A program made the position numbers and the translations under genes. From the NCBI GenBank assembly GCA_965217685.1, contig CBDCIZ010000003.1:124001-188000 (forward strand): 64,000 bases of DNA, read 5' to 3'. The notes beneath the pieces were generated by a model. The model was not told the DNA's origin and ran no database searches. It saw only the letters and a program-made list of their open reading frames with translations. The stretch is from Aurantimonas sp965217685 (GTDB lineage: Bacteria > Pseudomonadota > Alphaproteobacteria > Rhizobiales > Rhizobiaceae). Of this stretch, positions 9,558 to 17,441 are shown in pieces. Each line of letters starts with the position of its first letter. Position 1 is the stretch's first letter.

Positions 9558-10457
9558 CTAAGCCCAAGGCGTGACGGGGCCGAGTTCTTGCATGAAATCG
9601 GCGAAGGCTCGAACCGAAGGCGCGAGTTCTCGGCGGCTGGGGAACACGAGCGAAAGCGGAACGGCCGGTAAGGTCCATTCGGGAAGAACTCGAATCACTC
9701 GGCCATCTGCGATCTCGTCGGCGCACAGATAGCTCGAGACAATACCAATTCCTGCGCCGGCCCGGACAAGCCTGTGCAGGGTCAAAACCTCGTCCACGAT
9801 GACCGACGGTTTCGCGCTTACCGTTGCCCAGCCGTTCGGTCCCTCCAGACGCCATTGCCGGGGGCGGGCATTCGCTGTCGGCATATCGACGATCCGATGC
9901 CTGGTCAGATCATCCGGATGCGCGGGCATGCCATGCTCGGCAATATAGTCGGGAGACGCCAAGAGCGTGCGCTTCAAGGCGCCCAGGCGCTGCGCGATCA
10001 AGGTCGAGTCAGGCAGTTCTCCGAACCTCAGTGCAACGTCGATCCCCTCGGCAAGGAGATCCACGCGGGCGCTTTCCAGATGCAGGATGAGCTGGATCGC
10101 CGGATAGCGGTTGAGGAATTTCGGCAGTGCGTCGCCAAGAAAATTGATTCCCAGACCGATGCCCGCGCTGACACGCAGTGGTCCTGAGGGAGAACCGGTC
10201 AAACCGTCCATGTAAGTCAATGCCGCGTCCAGATCGGACATTATCATCGAAGCACGGTCCCGGAGCGCGCTGCCGGCGGGTGTCAGCGTCACTTCACGGG
10301 TCGTGCGCTGCATCAGTCGTGTTCCAAGGGCTTCCTCGAGCTTCGCCACCGCCCGACTGACGTTGGACCTTGCAAGACCCATATCGCGTGCCGCGGCCGA
10401 AAAACTGCTCAGTGATGCGACTCGCTCAAAGACGCGAAGATGGTTCAGGTCGAGCAT
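9558..10457 (-). CDS. LysR family transcriptional regulator
   Basis: The 299-residue LysR protein starts with MLDLNHLRVFERVASLSSFS. Its helix-turn-helix includes AARDMGLARSNVSRAVAKLE and the following LGTRLMQRTTREVTLT, then a linker and a PBP2-type effector domain (PSGPLRVSAGIGLGINFLG onward). This sequence is close to the CrgA/PBP2 subgroup that often controls quinone or aldehyde detoxification genes. ATG 10457 is chosen because the frame from 10541 adds 28 residues before a standard LysR N-terminus. It is divergent from the SDR-OYE-hydrolase-pirin operon, so it most likely controls that operon and itself from the shared 208-base intergenic region. Confidence 0.9.
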   Translation of the reverse strand: MLDLNHLRVFERVASLSSFSAAARDMGLARSNVSRAVAKLEEALGTRLMQRTTREVTLTPAGSALRDRASMIMSDLDAALTYMDGLTGSPSGPLRVSAGIGLGINFLGDALPKFLNRYPAIQLILHLESARVDLLAEGIDVALRFGELPDSTLIAQRLGALKRTLLASPDYIAEHGMPAHPDDLTRHRIVDMPTANARPRQWRLEGPNGWATVSAKPSVIVDEVLTLHRLVRAGAGIGIVSSYLCADEIADGRVIRVLPEWTLPAVPLSLVFPSRRELAPSVRAFADFMQELGPVTPWA

Positions 10458-10665
10458 TGCATTGCCCCATATATTGAACACAGTTGGCCACCCAAACCGG
10501 CTACCCGAGCGACCGAACTTACTCCATCTTTCACGATACACGGACTCGACGCTGCATTGGACGCATCTCCGCAGCGTATTTCTGAAACCGGTCGGTTAGG
10601 TCGATTGTCGCTTTTGCGGGATAATCTAGCAAGCGCCGACACAAACAAACAGTCGGAGAAATGCC

Positions 10666-11403
10666 ATGAAAAGCGAAAGAACAGTCATCGTAACCGGAGC
10701 CGCCGGCGGAATGGGCTCGGTGTTCGCGCGACGTTTCCTCGAGAACGGCGATACCGTCATAGCGACCGATACGTCGGAAGATGCACTTCGTGTTCTGTCG
10801 GGGTCACTCGACGACAAGCGTCTTCACGTCATAGCAGCCGATATTACGAAGGATGCCGACCTGGAGGCGCTTGTTGCGCTGGCCCGCGAGACCACCGGCC
10901 AGGTCGACGTTCTCGTCAACGCTGCCGGCTTCTTCCCTGTCCAGCCGTTCCTCGAGATGTCCTCGGACGACTGGCGCAAGATCATCGACATCAATCTGAA
11001 CGGCCCGGCGTTGGTCACCAAGGCGATGCTGCCGCTGATGGTCGGTCGGGGCTGGGGCCGCGTCGTCAATATCGGCTCGGCCTCGATCTACGGCGGCGTG
11101 CCGGGTCAGTCACACTACGTCTCGGCCAAGGCCGGCAATGTCGGGCTGACACGTTGTCTCGCTCGCGAGTTCGGCGATGAGGGCATCACCGTCAACCTCG
11201 TGGCACCGGGCGTGACGATCACGCCGTCGGCCAAAAAGGCGCTGCCGCAATCCATCCAGGACACAGCGATCGAGACGCGATGCCTCAAGCGCGAGGAAAC
11301 GGCCGACGACCTGACCGGCGCGGTCTTTTTCCTCGCCTCCCCCGACGCCGACTTCATTACCGGTCAGACGTTGATCGTCGATGGCGGCAACGAAATGCTC
11401 TGA
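10666..11403 (+). CDS. SDR family NAD(P)-dependent oxidoreductase
   Basis: The 245-residue classical short-chain dehydrogenase has cofactor motif TGAAGGMG near residue 11, NAAG (VLVNAAGFF) stabilising the central sheet, catalytic Ser in NIGSASIYGG, and YVSAK as the Tyr-Lys pair. The C-terminal PGVTITP and DGGNEML endings are typical. An Asp at the end of strand 2 (IATDTSED) suggests preference for NAD over NADP. CGGAGAA lies just upstream of ATG 10666. It leads an operon with an ene-reductase, a hydrolase and a pirin. The substrate is probably a small carbonyl or alcohol but is not readable from the sequence. Confidence 0.9.
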   Translation: MKSERTVIVTGAAGGMGSVFARRFLENGDTVIATDTSEDALRVLSGSLDDKRLHVIAADITKDADLEALVALARETTGQVDVLVNAAGFFPVQPFLEMSSDDWRKIIDINLNGPALVTKAMLPLMVGRGWGRVVNIGSASIYGGVPGQSHYVSAKAGNVGLTRCLAREFGDEGITVNLVAPGVTITPSAKKALPQSIQDTAIETRCLKREETADDLTGAVFFLASPDADFITGQTLIVDGGNEML

Positions 11404-11426
11404 TGAGCTTCAGAAGGAGAATGGAA

Positions 11427-12518
11427 ATGACCGACCTTTTCGACACCTTTGACCTGAACGGCGCGATCCTGCCGAACCGCATCGTCATGGCGCCGATGAC
11501 CCGCACCCGTGCTACCAAGGACGCGATCCCGACCGACCTGATGCGAGAGTACTACGTCCAGCGCGCCGCGGCCGGGTTGATCGTCACCGAATGCACGCAG
11601 ATATCGGAGGACGCCAACGGCATCATCCGCGCGCCGGGCATTCACAACGACACGCAGATCGCCGAATGGCGCAAGATCACCGATGCCGTGCACGCGGCGG
11701 GCGGGCGGATCATCAGCCAGATCTGGCATCCGGGCCGGGCCTCGCATCCCGACATCATGGGCGGCAAGGCCCCGGTGGCGCCCTCTCCGATCGCCGCGTC
11801 CGGGGAGTTCTTCCTGCCGTCTGGCAAAGTCCCCTTCACAGTCCCGCGTGAACTCGGCATCGACGAGTTGCCCGGCATCGTCGAGAACTTCGCGCAGGCC
11901 GCCCGGAACGCGCGGGAGGCCGGCTTCGACGGCGTGGAGATCCACGCGGCCAACGGCTACCTGTTGCAGCAGTTCCTCGAGAGCGGATCGAACAAGCGCA
12001 CCGACGCCTATGGCGGCACCATCGAGAATCGCGCGCGGCTGACGCTGGAAGTGGTAGACGCCGTCGTGGCCACCTGGGACGCGGACCACACCGGCGTACG
12101 CCTGTCGCCCGCGGGCGTCCATTACGGCGAGGACGGCGAGGATCGTCCGGGCGACTACGACTACCTTCTGCGGCAGCTCGCGGATCGCAAGGTCGGCTAT
12201 CTGCACATGGTTGGCCCGAACAAGGCGTCCTACGATGCTGGACCGGTCCAGATCGAGGACGTGCCTGGGTTCACCCGTGCGCGCTATGCCGGTCCGGTCA
12301 TCGTCAACAGCGGATATGACAAGGAGAAGGCGAACGCCGTCCTGGCCAGGGGCGATGCCGATCTCGTGGCCTTCGGCGTGCCCTTCATCGCCAACCCCGA
12401 TCTGGTGACACGTCTCGAGACGGATGCGGACTACAACAAACCCGATCCCTCGACCTTCTACGGCGTCGGTCCGAAGGGCTATACCGACTATCCAACGCTC
12501 GCGACGGCTGCGGAGTAA
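11427..12518 (+). CDS. Old yellow enzyme family alkene reductase (NemA-like)
   Basis: The 363-residue FMN flavoprotein would reduce activated C=C bonds of enals, enones or nitro compounds with NAD(P)H. Visible motifs include ILPNRIVMAPMTRTRA near the start, the FMN-pocket segment IWHPGRASHPD, VEIHAANGYLLQQFLESGSN with its substrate-binding histidine and asparagine region, and RTDAYGG. ATG 11427 follows AAGGAGA at 11414-11420 by six bases; ATG 11421 is too close to that site and the frame from 11280 runs inside the SDR gene. It lies 23 bases after the SDR gene. Electrophile detoxification under LysR control is the likely role. Confidence 0.92.
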   Translation: MTDLFDTFDLNGAILPNRIVMAPMTRTRATKDAIPTDLMREYYVQRAAAGLIVTECTQISEDANGIIRAPGIHNDTQIAEWRKITDAVHAAGGRIISQIWHPGRASHPDIMGGKAPVAPSPIAASGEFFLPSGKVPFTVPRELGIDELPGIVENFAQAARNAREAGFDGVEIHAANGYLLQQFLESGSNKRTDAYGGTIENRARLTLEVVDAVVATWDADHTGVRLSPAGVHYGEDGEDRPGDYDYLLRQLADRKVGYLHMVGPNKASYDAGPVQIEDVPGFTRARYAGPVIVNSGYDKEKANAVLARGDADLVAFGVPFIANPDLVTRLETDADYNKPDPSTFYGVGPKGYTDYPTLATAAE

Positions 12519-12523
12519 GGCAC

Positions 12524-13441
12524 ATGTCAGCTCCGATCGCAGAGTTCGAACAGGCGGACGAGACGGTGAGCGGCGTCAAGCTACACTATCGCCTGGGCGG
12601 CCCCGAAGAGGGTCGGCCGGTGATCCTCTGGCACGGTTTCCTGTCCACCGGCAACCTCTGGCGCAAGGTCGCACCGGAGCTGGTCCGTGCCGGATATCGC
12701 GTCCTGATCCCCGATATGCGGGGTTACGGCGACAGCGACAAGCCGGAGGGCACGGACGGCTACGACGCCCGATCGCTGATGGAGGAGACCCGAGTTCTTG
12801 CCGCCGCCATCGGGTTCGGCGCGAACCGTCCGCTGCTGATCGCCGCTCATGACATGGGCGCCCTGCCGGCACTCCTCTGGGCCGCCGATCATCCCGAGGA
12901 AGTGGCGGCACTCGCCTCTATCGAGGCGCCGGTCATGCTGGGCGCGCCCCTGAAGACCGTCTTCGCCTACGACCGGGAGCACATGGGCGAAGGGTCGATG
13001 TGGTGGTGGATCTTGCCCCTGGCGCCGGACGTCCCCGAATGCCTGATCGTCGGGCAGGAGCGCAGCTTTCTGACCTGGTTCCACCGCCACATGGCCCATC
13101 CCGAGGCGATCGAGCCTGAGGCGCTGGACGAGGTGCTGCGAACCTTCCGGGGGCGCGAGGGAGTGCTGGGCGCCCTGGGCATCTACCGGGCCGCCTTCAA
13201 CAGCATCGACCAGACCGAACCGCTGACCGAACAAAAGATCGTCGTGCCCGTCCTCGCCGTCGGTGGACGACGCGGACTCGGCGACCGGGTCGGGCAGATG
13301 GTGATGCAGGTGGCCGAAACCGTCGAGGCGACGACGCTGGAGGATAGCGGGCATTTCGTTCCGGAGGAGCAGCCCAGGGAAATGGTCCGGCTTCTGATGA
13401 AGTTGGCCGACCGAACGATGACGGAAGGATTGCAGTCATGA
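12524..13441 (+). CDS. Alpha/beta hydrolase, epoxide hydrolase/dehalogenase type
   Basis: The 305-residue alpha/beta-hydrolase has the oxyanion motif LWHGFLSTG, a PDMRGYGDSDKP loop and a nucleophile elbow reading AHDMGA. The nucleophile is thus Asp110, as in epoxide hydrolases and haloalkane/haloacetate dehalogenases, rather than Ser. The general base histidine is in EDSGHFVPEEQP near the C-terminus. A cap domain rich in Trp follows the elbow (SMWWWILPLA). It starts 5 bases after the OYE gene and its last four bases overlap the pirin start. The context suggests hydrolysis of epoxides or halogenated electrophiles; which of the two is undecided. Confidence 0.85.
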   Translation: MSAPIAEFEQADETVSGVKLHYRLGGPEEGRPVILWHGFLSTGNLWRKVAPELVRAGYRVLIPDMRGYGDSDKPEGTDGYDARSLMEETRVLAAAIGFGANRPLLIAAHDMGALPALLWAADHPEEVAALASIEAPVMLGAPLKTVFAYDREHMGEGSMWWWILPLAPDVPECLIVGQERSFLTWFHRHMAHPEAIEPEALDEVLRTFRGREGVLGALGIYRAAFNSIDQTEPLTEQKIVVPVLAVGGRRGLGDRVGQMVMQVAETVEATTLEDSGHFVPEEQPREMVRLLMKLADRTMTEGLQS

Positions 13442-14223
13442 CGGAACTGGCGATGAAACGCGTCGCGGTCGAGACGATCCGGCGCGCGGCGAAGACGAGC
13501 CATGGGTCCGGCGGTTTCCGGATCGATATCCTCTGGCCCGGCACCGCCCTGGGACGCAAGGACAGCGGTATCGGCACGATCGGACGCATCGACCAGGCCC
13601 GCGTCCAGCCTGGAACGCTGGTGAAGATGCATCCGCACCGCGACGACGAAATCCTGACCTACATCCGCACCGGCCAAGTGGAACACAAAGACACCGTCGG
13701 CGATGTCGAGACGATCACCTCGACGCGTCTGATGTTGATGGGCGCCGGCGCCGAATTCCAGCACGAGGAGCTGGTCGACCCGCAAGGCGATACGCTGACC
13801 GCCCTGCAGATTTTCTTGCGCCCCGAGACAGGCGGGTTGGACCCGCAGGTGCGCTTTCACGATTTTGGCACGCCGATCTCGGAAAACGCCTGGCGGCGCA
13901 TCGCCGGTCCCGACGACACCGACCCGTTGGAAGTCCGAAGCTCGACCTGGATCGATGACGGACGATTCGATGCCGGTCGCACCGTCCAACTTCAGCCTGA
14001 GCACGGTTCCGATCTGACCCGTCTGCTCTACGTCTTCGAAGGCAGCGTGACGATCGGCGGCCACGCATTCGGCACCGGCGAGGCTGCCCTGCTTTCGCCC
14101 GACGTTGCCCTGATCGAAGTTCACGAGCGTTCGGACCTGGTCCTTCTCACGACGGACGAACATGCGCCCCTCTTCGACGGCGGAATGTTCAGCGGCAACA
14201 AGAATGCCGGCGATCCGAGGTGA
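13438..14223 (+). CDS. Pirin family protein
   Basis: The 261-residue bicupin has the pirin N-terminal cupin with metal-ligand histidines in VKMHPHRDDEILTYI and a further VEHKD, and C-terminal TWIDDGRF and LYVFEGSVTIGG typical of YhhW/YhaK-like pirins. Several bacterial pirins are quercetinases or redox sensors. The ATGA overlap with the hydrolase at 13438-13441 shows translational coupling, so it belongs to the electrophile-response operon. It is the last intact gene of that operon; a transposase scrap follows. Confidence 0.87.
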   Translation: MTELAMKRVAVETIRRAAKTSHGSGGFRIDILWPGTALGRKDSGIGTIGRIDQARVQPGTLVKMHPHRDDEILTYIRTGQVEHKDTVGDVETITSTRLMLMGAGAEFQHEELVDPQGDTLTALQIFLRPETGGLDPQVRFHDFGTPISENAWRRIAGPDDTDPLEVRSSTWIDDGRFDAGRTVQLQPEHGSDLTRLLYVFEGSVTIGGHAFGTGEAALLSPDVALIEVHERSDLVLLTTDEHAPLFDGGMFSGNKNAGDPR

Positions 14224-14256
14224 TTTTCACGCCATAAATTCAAGGAGATACGCATC

Positions 14257-14352
14257 AATGCCCCCGTGGACATCTGGACGACGATCCGGCCCGTCACACC
14301 CCAGGAATGCGCCAGCTATTTCGCAAATGCCGGACATGAACCAACCTCAAAT
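14257..14352 (+). pseudogene. IS630 family transposase C-terminal remnant
   Basis: Reading plus-strand triplets through 14266, the peptide VTPQECASYFANAGHEPT matches the conserved C-terminal end of IS630-family transposases, where a TPxECxNYFxxAGY motif closes the protein. Nothing upstream in frame resembles the rest of a transposase: the pirin stop codon is only 35 bases away. No terminal inverted repeats or TA target duplication were found. It is a leftover of an excised or deleted element between the pirin and LysR genes. Confidence 0.6.
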
Positions 14353-14384
14353 CGTCCCGCTCCAATGGCCGGCACCTTTCCCGA

Positions 14385-15365
14385 CTATTCCGCACCGATT
14401 GTCCGGCCGGCCTTCAACGGCACGCCCGAGTCGACGCTCGCAAGCTGGGGCACTCGCGTTCGAGGATCCAATTCGTCGAAGATCGACTCGACCGCACCGA
14501 TGACGTGTCGCAGTCCTGCATCCTTCGCGTTTCGCGTATGCCAGGCCAAGTGGAGCGGAAAGCCGTCAACGGCCACGGGTGGGTCGAAACAGGCGAGGTC
14601 GGCCCGGTCGTAAAGGGCCAGACTGTGCCGGGGCACCATCGCGATGAAATCCGATGCCGCCAAGACACGTGGGATCATCTGGAAGGAAGGAACGACCACG
14701 CCGACGTTGCGCGTTCGTCCCATCGCATTCAAAACCATGTCGAGCGGCGAGCCGAGATCGCCCCGACCCGATACGATCGCATGCGGCCAATCAAGCCAGG
14801 CATCGAGGTCAAAATCCTTCGCAGCCGGGTGGTCGCGACGCATTGCGATCACGTAATCTTCCTCGATCAATGTGCGCATTTCAATGTCTTCGATCTGCGT
14901 ATCGAAGACCGAGATGGCGAGGTCGGTATCTCCGTCCATCAAATCCCGCAGCGCTGCGTCTGCGCCTTGCCAGGATTGAAAGACGATCGTGATGCCGGGA
15001 GATGATGCGCGCAGTGCGGAGACGAGCGGTCCCACGAGGATCGACATCGGATCGTCGGCCGTTGTGATCCGAACGACCTGAACGAGGTCTTTCAGGCCGA
15101 TTTCGGGAGGATCGACGAGGTCGACAACACCCGCGAGGATCGATTTGAGCGGCGCGCGTAGCGCGTCTGCCTTCGCCGTGCGGTACATGACACCGCGCCC
15201 GCGTTCGAGAAGCGGGTCGCGGAACAGATCCCGGCAACGTTGCAATGCACTTGAAACGGCGGGCTGCGACAGGTTCAGCCGCTGCGCCGCGCGGCTGACA
15301 TGCGCCTCGTCGAGCAGAGCGTCCAGAATGACGAGGAGGTTGAGGTCGACCGAACGTAAATTCAT
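14385..15365 (-). CDS. LysR family transcriptional regulator, NodD/DntR subgroup
   Basis: The 326-residue regulator begins MNLRSVDLNLLVILDALLDE, the standard start of the NodD/NahR/DntR branch. The HTH is AAQRLNLSQPAVSSALQRC, followed by FRDPLLERGRGVMYRT. The effector domain includes the branch's DTDLAISVFD and later FLAMVPR-like FIAMVPRHSLALYD. Such proteins respond to aromatic or flavonoid-like ligands. It is divergent from the flavodoxin-fold oxidoreductase, with a 95-base shared promoter region containing AATATC-N9-GATATT, so control of that gene is likely. The IS630 scrap lies just beyond its stop codon. Confidence 0.9.
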   Translation of the reverse strand: MNLRSVDLNLLVILDALLDEAHVSRAAQRLNLSQPAVSSALQRCRDLFRDPLLERGRGVMYRTAKADALRAPLKSILAGVVDLVDPPEIGLKDLVQVVRITTADDPMSILVGPLVSALRASSPGITIVFQSWQGADAALRDLMDGDTDLAISVFDTQIEDIEMRTLIEEDYVIAMRRDHPAAKDFDLDAWLDWPHAIVSGRGDLGSPLDMVLNAMGRTRNVGVVVPSFQMIPRVLAASDFIAMVPRHSLALYDRADLACFDPPVAVDGFPLHLAWHTRNAKDAGLRHVIGAVESIFDELDPRTRVPQLASVDSGVPLKAGRTIGAE

Positions 15366-15388
15366 GAAAATGATAATAGCATATCGTA

Positions 15389-15409
15389 AATATCAGTTGG
15401 AAAGATATT
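15389..15409. promoter_or_regulatory. Candidate LysR operator AATATC-N9-GATATT
   Basis: A perfect six-base inverted repeat with nine-base spacer fits the T-N11-A spacing of LysR boxes and lies in the AT-rich 95-base gap between the divergent NodD-type regulator and the oxidoreductase gene. It is 24 bases from the regulator start. Binding is inferred only. Confidence 0.45.
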
Positions 15410-15460
15410 CTAGTACATCTCATTCTCTTGGTCATCACCTCCTGATCGAAAGGACCTGAC

Positions 15461-16048
15461 ATGACCAAGACACTGATCCTCCTCTTTCACCGCGACCTCT
15501 CGAAATCGAAGGCGAACGCCGCGCTCGCCCACGCCGCGTGCTCCGTCGAGGGCGTCGAGATCGTCGACATGCAGGCCCGCTATCCTGATGGGGTCGTGGA
15601 CTGGGGCAAGGATGCCGAAACCGAGGCGAAGATGCTGCTGGGCGCCGACCGTGTCGTGCTGGAGTTCCCCATTCAGTGGTACTCGACGCCGCCGTTGCTG
15701 AAGACGTGGCAGGATGCCGTGCTGACGCGGATGTACTACATCCATGCCAAAACCGAAGGCGATGCCTTCGCCGGGACACCGCTGATGATCGCGGCAACCT
15801 CTGGCAACATTCCCGCCGCCTATGACCGCTCCGGCGCGAACTACTATACGATCGACGAGATCCTGACGCCGCTGAAGGCCACCGCCTATCGCTGCGGTTT
15901 GCCATGGCACGAACCTTATATCGTCTTCACCGCCGACAAGCTCGAACCGGACGCTCTCGACGCAGCGAGCAAAGGGTATGTGAGGACCCTTGAAGACTTC
16001 ATCGCGGAAACCCCGGTGGCGAAAGCCCTTGAAGGAGCCGTGGCATGA
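15461..16048 (+). CDS. NAD(P)H dehydrogenase (quinone), flavodoxin-fold
   Basis: The 195-residue protein resembles KefF/MdaB-type NAD(P)H:quinone oxidoreductases. It has a first strand TLILLFHRDLSKSKANAAL, then ADRVVLEFPIQWYSTPPLLK carrying the FMN-proximal W-Y segment, and ATSGNIPAAYDRSGANYYT. It would reduce quinones or other electrophiles by two electrons using FMN or FAD. AAAGGA lies upstream of ATG 15461. It is divergent from a NodD-type regulator and overlaps the next membrane-protein gene by 4 bases, so the two genes form a small operon. Confidence 0.87.
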   Translation: MTKTLILLFHRDLSKSKANAALAHAACSVEGVEIVDMQARYPDGVVDWGKDAETEAKMLLGADRVVLEFPIQWYSTPPLLKTWQDAVLTRMYYIHAKTEGDAFAGTPLMIAATSGNIPAAYDRSGANYYTIDEILTPLKATAYRCGLPWHEPYIVFTADKLEPDALDAASKGYVRTLEDFIAETPVAKALEGAVA

Positions 16049-16449
16049 CGGCGCAGACCCGCGATACCCTCGTCGAACTCGACCGCAGAATGCCCGTATT
16101 CTTCACATTTTCGGCCTGGCTCTTGCCCGTGGGGATCGGTGCCCAATTCCTCCTGGCCGGGCAGTCCCTGTTCAACGGCCTGCCGTGGAACCTGCACGGA
16201 ATGGTCGGCGGTCTCGTCGCGCTGCCTGTGTTGGCGCTTATCATCGGCGCCTCCGCGATCCGTTACCTTCGGGGGTTCGGCTGGTGGGCCGGCGTGCTTG
16301 CAGGCCTCTATGTTCTTCAGATCGGCCTCGCGGCATCCGGCACGGCGGCCCTCAGCCTTCACCCGTTCAACGCAGCGCTTCTCCTTGCGGCCTCGCTCGT
16401 CATGCTGGCCAAGGTCGAACGCCGTCGCGGCCACCACGGCCGGTTGTGA
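16045..16449 (+). CDS. Small four-helix membrane protein, DUF6220-like
   Basis: The 134-residue protein has four hydrophobic segments: FFTFSAWLLPVGIGAQFLLA, the GMVGGLVALPVLALIIGA stretch, WWAGVLAGLYVLQIGLA and FNAALLLAASLVMLA. The histidine in WNLHGMVGG before helix two resembles the DUF6220 pattern seen in small alphaproteobacterial membrane proteins; that family name is from memory and only moderately certain. Its start overlaps the oxidoreductase stop codon (ATGA). It might pass electrons or anchor the enzyme, but no function can be shown. Confidence 0.7.
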   Translation: MTAQTRDTLVELDRRMPVFFTFSAWLLPVGIGAQFLLAGQSLFNGLPWNLHGMVGGLVALPVLALIIGASAIRYLRGFGWWAGVLAGLYVLQIGLAASGTAALSLHPFNAALLLAASLVMLAKVERRRGHHGRL

Positions 16450-16599
16450 GGGATGTCTTGGGCACCTTCGGACCGTTTCGATGGCGCTCTTGTCCTCATT
16501 ATCGTTGGCAGATCGCCGCTGTGGGGTCAGGAACCCAAACAACCCTGTTCGAATTTGTCTCGCTCGACAATCTCGACCGCGGGCCGAAATACGTCTCTC

Positions 16600-17265
16600 T
16601 CAATGTCCGGCGTAGCGCGCCAGAAACATCACGACACCGCTTTCGATCTGGCGCTGCCAGTCCGTGTTGGTGGGGGGCGCAAAGCCGAGCATGACGGTCA
16701 TCGGGATGTTGCCGGCGATCAGCGCCATGAATTGCGTCGCGGCCCCGTCGATGTCGGGCACGCTCAGCTGACCGTCCGCAACCGCCTCCCTCAGGGCGTC
16801 GGCAATACGGTTCAACAGCGTGCGCGGACCCGCCTCGAAGAAGATCCGGCCGAGTTCGGGAAAGCGCGGCGTCTGCGCGACGACACTGCGGTAGAAGGAT
16901 AGCGCGTCGGTCGTCGTCAGAATCGCGGCGTGTTCATGCGCGATGCGGGTCAGGACGGTGGCGATGTCATCGCCCTTGAGCTCCGGCTTTGGCATCCGCT
17001 CGCGGATCGAACGGCATTCCTCGCGGATCATGATAGCGAACAACATCTCCTTGCTGATGAAATGCGAATAGAGCGTCGCCTTCGAAATCCCCGCCGTCTT
17101 GGCGATCGCATCGGTGCTGACAGCGTCGTAGGCGCCGCCGAGAAACAGCGACCGGGCCGCCTGCAGAACGTCGCGGACCTTCGGATTGCCCAGATCGAGA
17201 TCGGGCAGATGTGTGAGACCGGTCGGTCCGTCGGTTTGCGAAGAGGGTGAGAGACAGGCGGTCAC
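16600..17265 (-). CDS. TetR family repressor of the adjacent RND pump
   Basis: The HTH reads DAVSTDAIAKTAGISKATLY, followed by SHFISKEMLFAIM, the classic TetR N-terminal domain. The ligand domain matches the AcrR C-terminal type (GPRTLLNRIADALREAVADG). The frame opens with a GTG at 17343, but that start would place the perfect operator palindrome at 17311-17325 within the coding region and give an unusually long N-terminus. GTG 17265, with GGACC about eight bases upstream, gives 221 residues and leaves the operator in the promoter. The start therefore remains uncertain. It is divergent from the adaptor-adaptor-pump operon and very probably represses both. Confidence 0.87.
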   Translation of the reverse strand: MTACLSPSSQTDGPTGLTHLPDLDLGNPKVRDVLQAARSLFLGGAYDAVSTDAIAKTAGISKATLYSHFISKEMLFAIMIREECRSIRERMPKPELKGDDIATVLTRIAHEHAAILTTTDALSFYRSVVAQTPRFPELGRIFFEAGPRTLLNRIADALREAVADGQLSVPDIDGAATQFMALIAGNIPMTVMLGFAPPTNTDWQRQIESGVVMFLARYAGH

Positions 17266-17310
17266 GAGCGGAAGGTCCTGATGATCGGTCGAAGGTCGGT
17301 CGCCGACTGA

Positions 17311-17325
17311 ACTGAACGGTTCAGT
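17311..17325. promoter_or_regulatory. TetR operator 1 (perfect palindrome)
   Basis: ACTGAACGGTTCAGT is a perfect 7+1+7 palindrome beside the TetR gene. It shares the TGAAC...GTTCA core with the second site 40 bases away, as expected for a paired TetR operator serving divergent promoters. Confidence 0.7.
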
Positions 17326-17364
17326 CGTGTTGACATCTCGCACCGAACCGTCCAGACGTCAACG

Positions 17365-17382
17365 CTGAACCGACCGGTTCAG
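17365..17382. promoter_or_regulatory. TetR operator 2 (perfect palindrome)
   Basis: CTGAACCGACCGGTTCAG has perfect eight-base arms around a two-base centre. It lies 60 bases upstream of the first adaptor gene and so probably covers the pump promoter. The TGAACCG-CGGTTCA form is familiar from TetR-controlled RND pumps of rhizobia-like bacteria. Confidence 0.75.
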
Positions 17383-17441
17383 TTCGCGGCCCCGCCCTTC
17401 AACGGAAATGCCGGAGCGGGAATCTGACGAAGGCAAGCGTC

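Noticed and set aside
17344..17441. Rho-independent terminator at the palindromes near 17320-17380
   Set aside because: The palindromes lie between divergent genes and lack T runs; operator function fits better.
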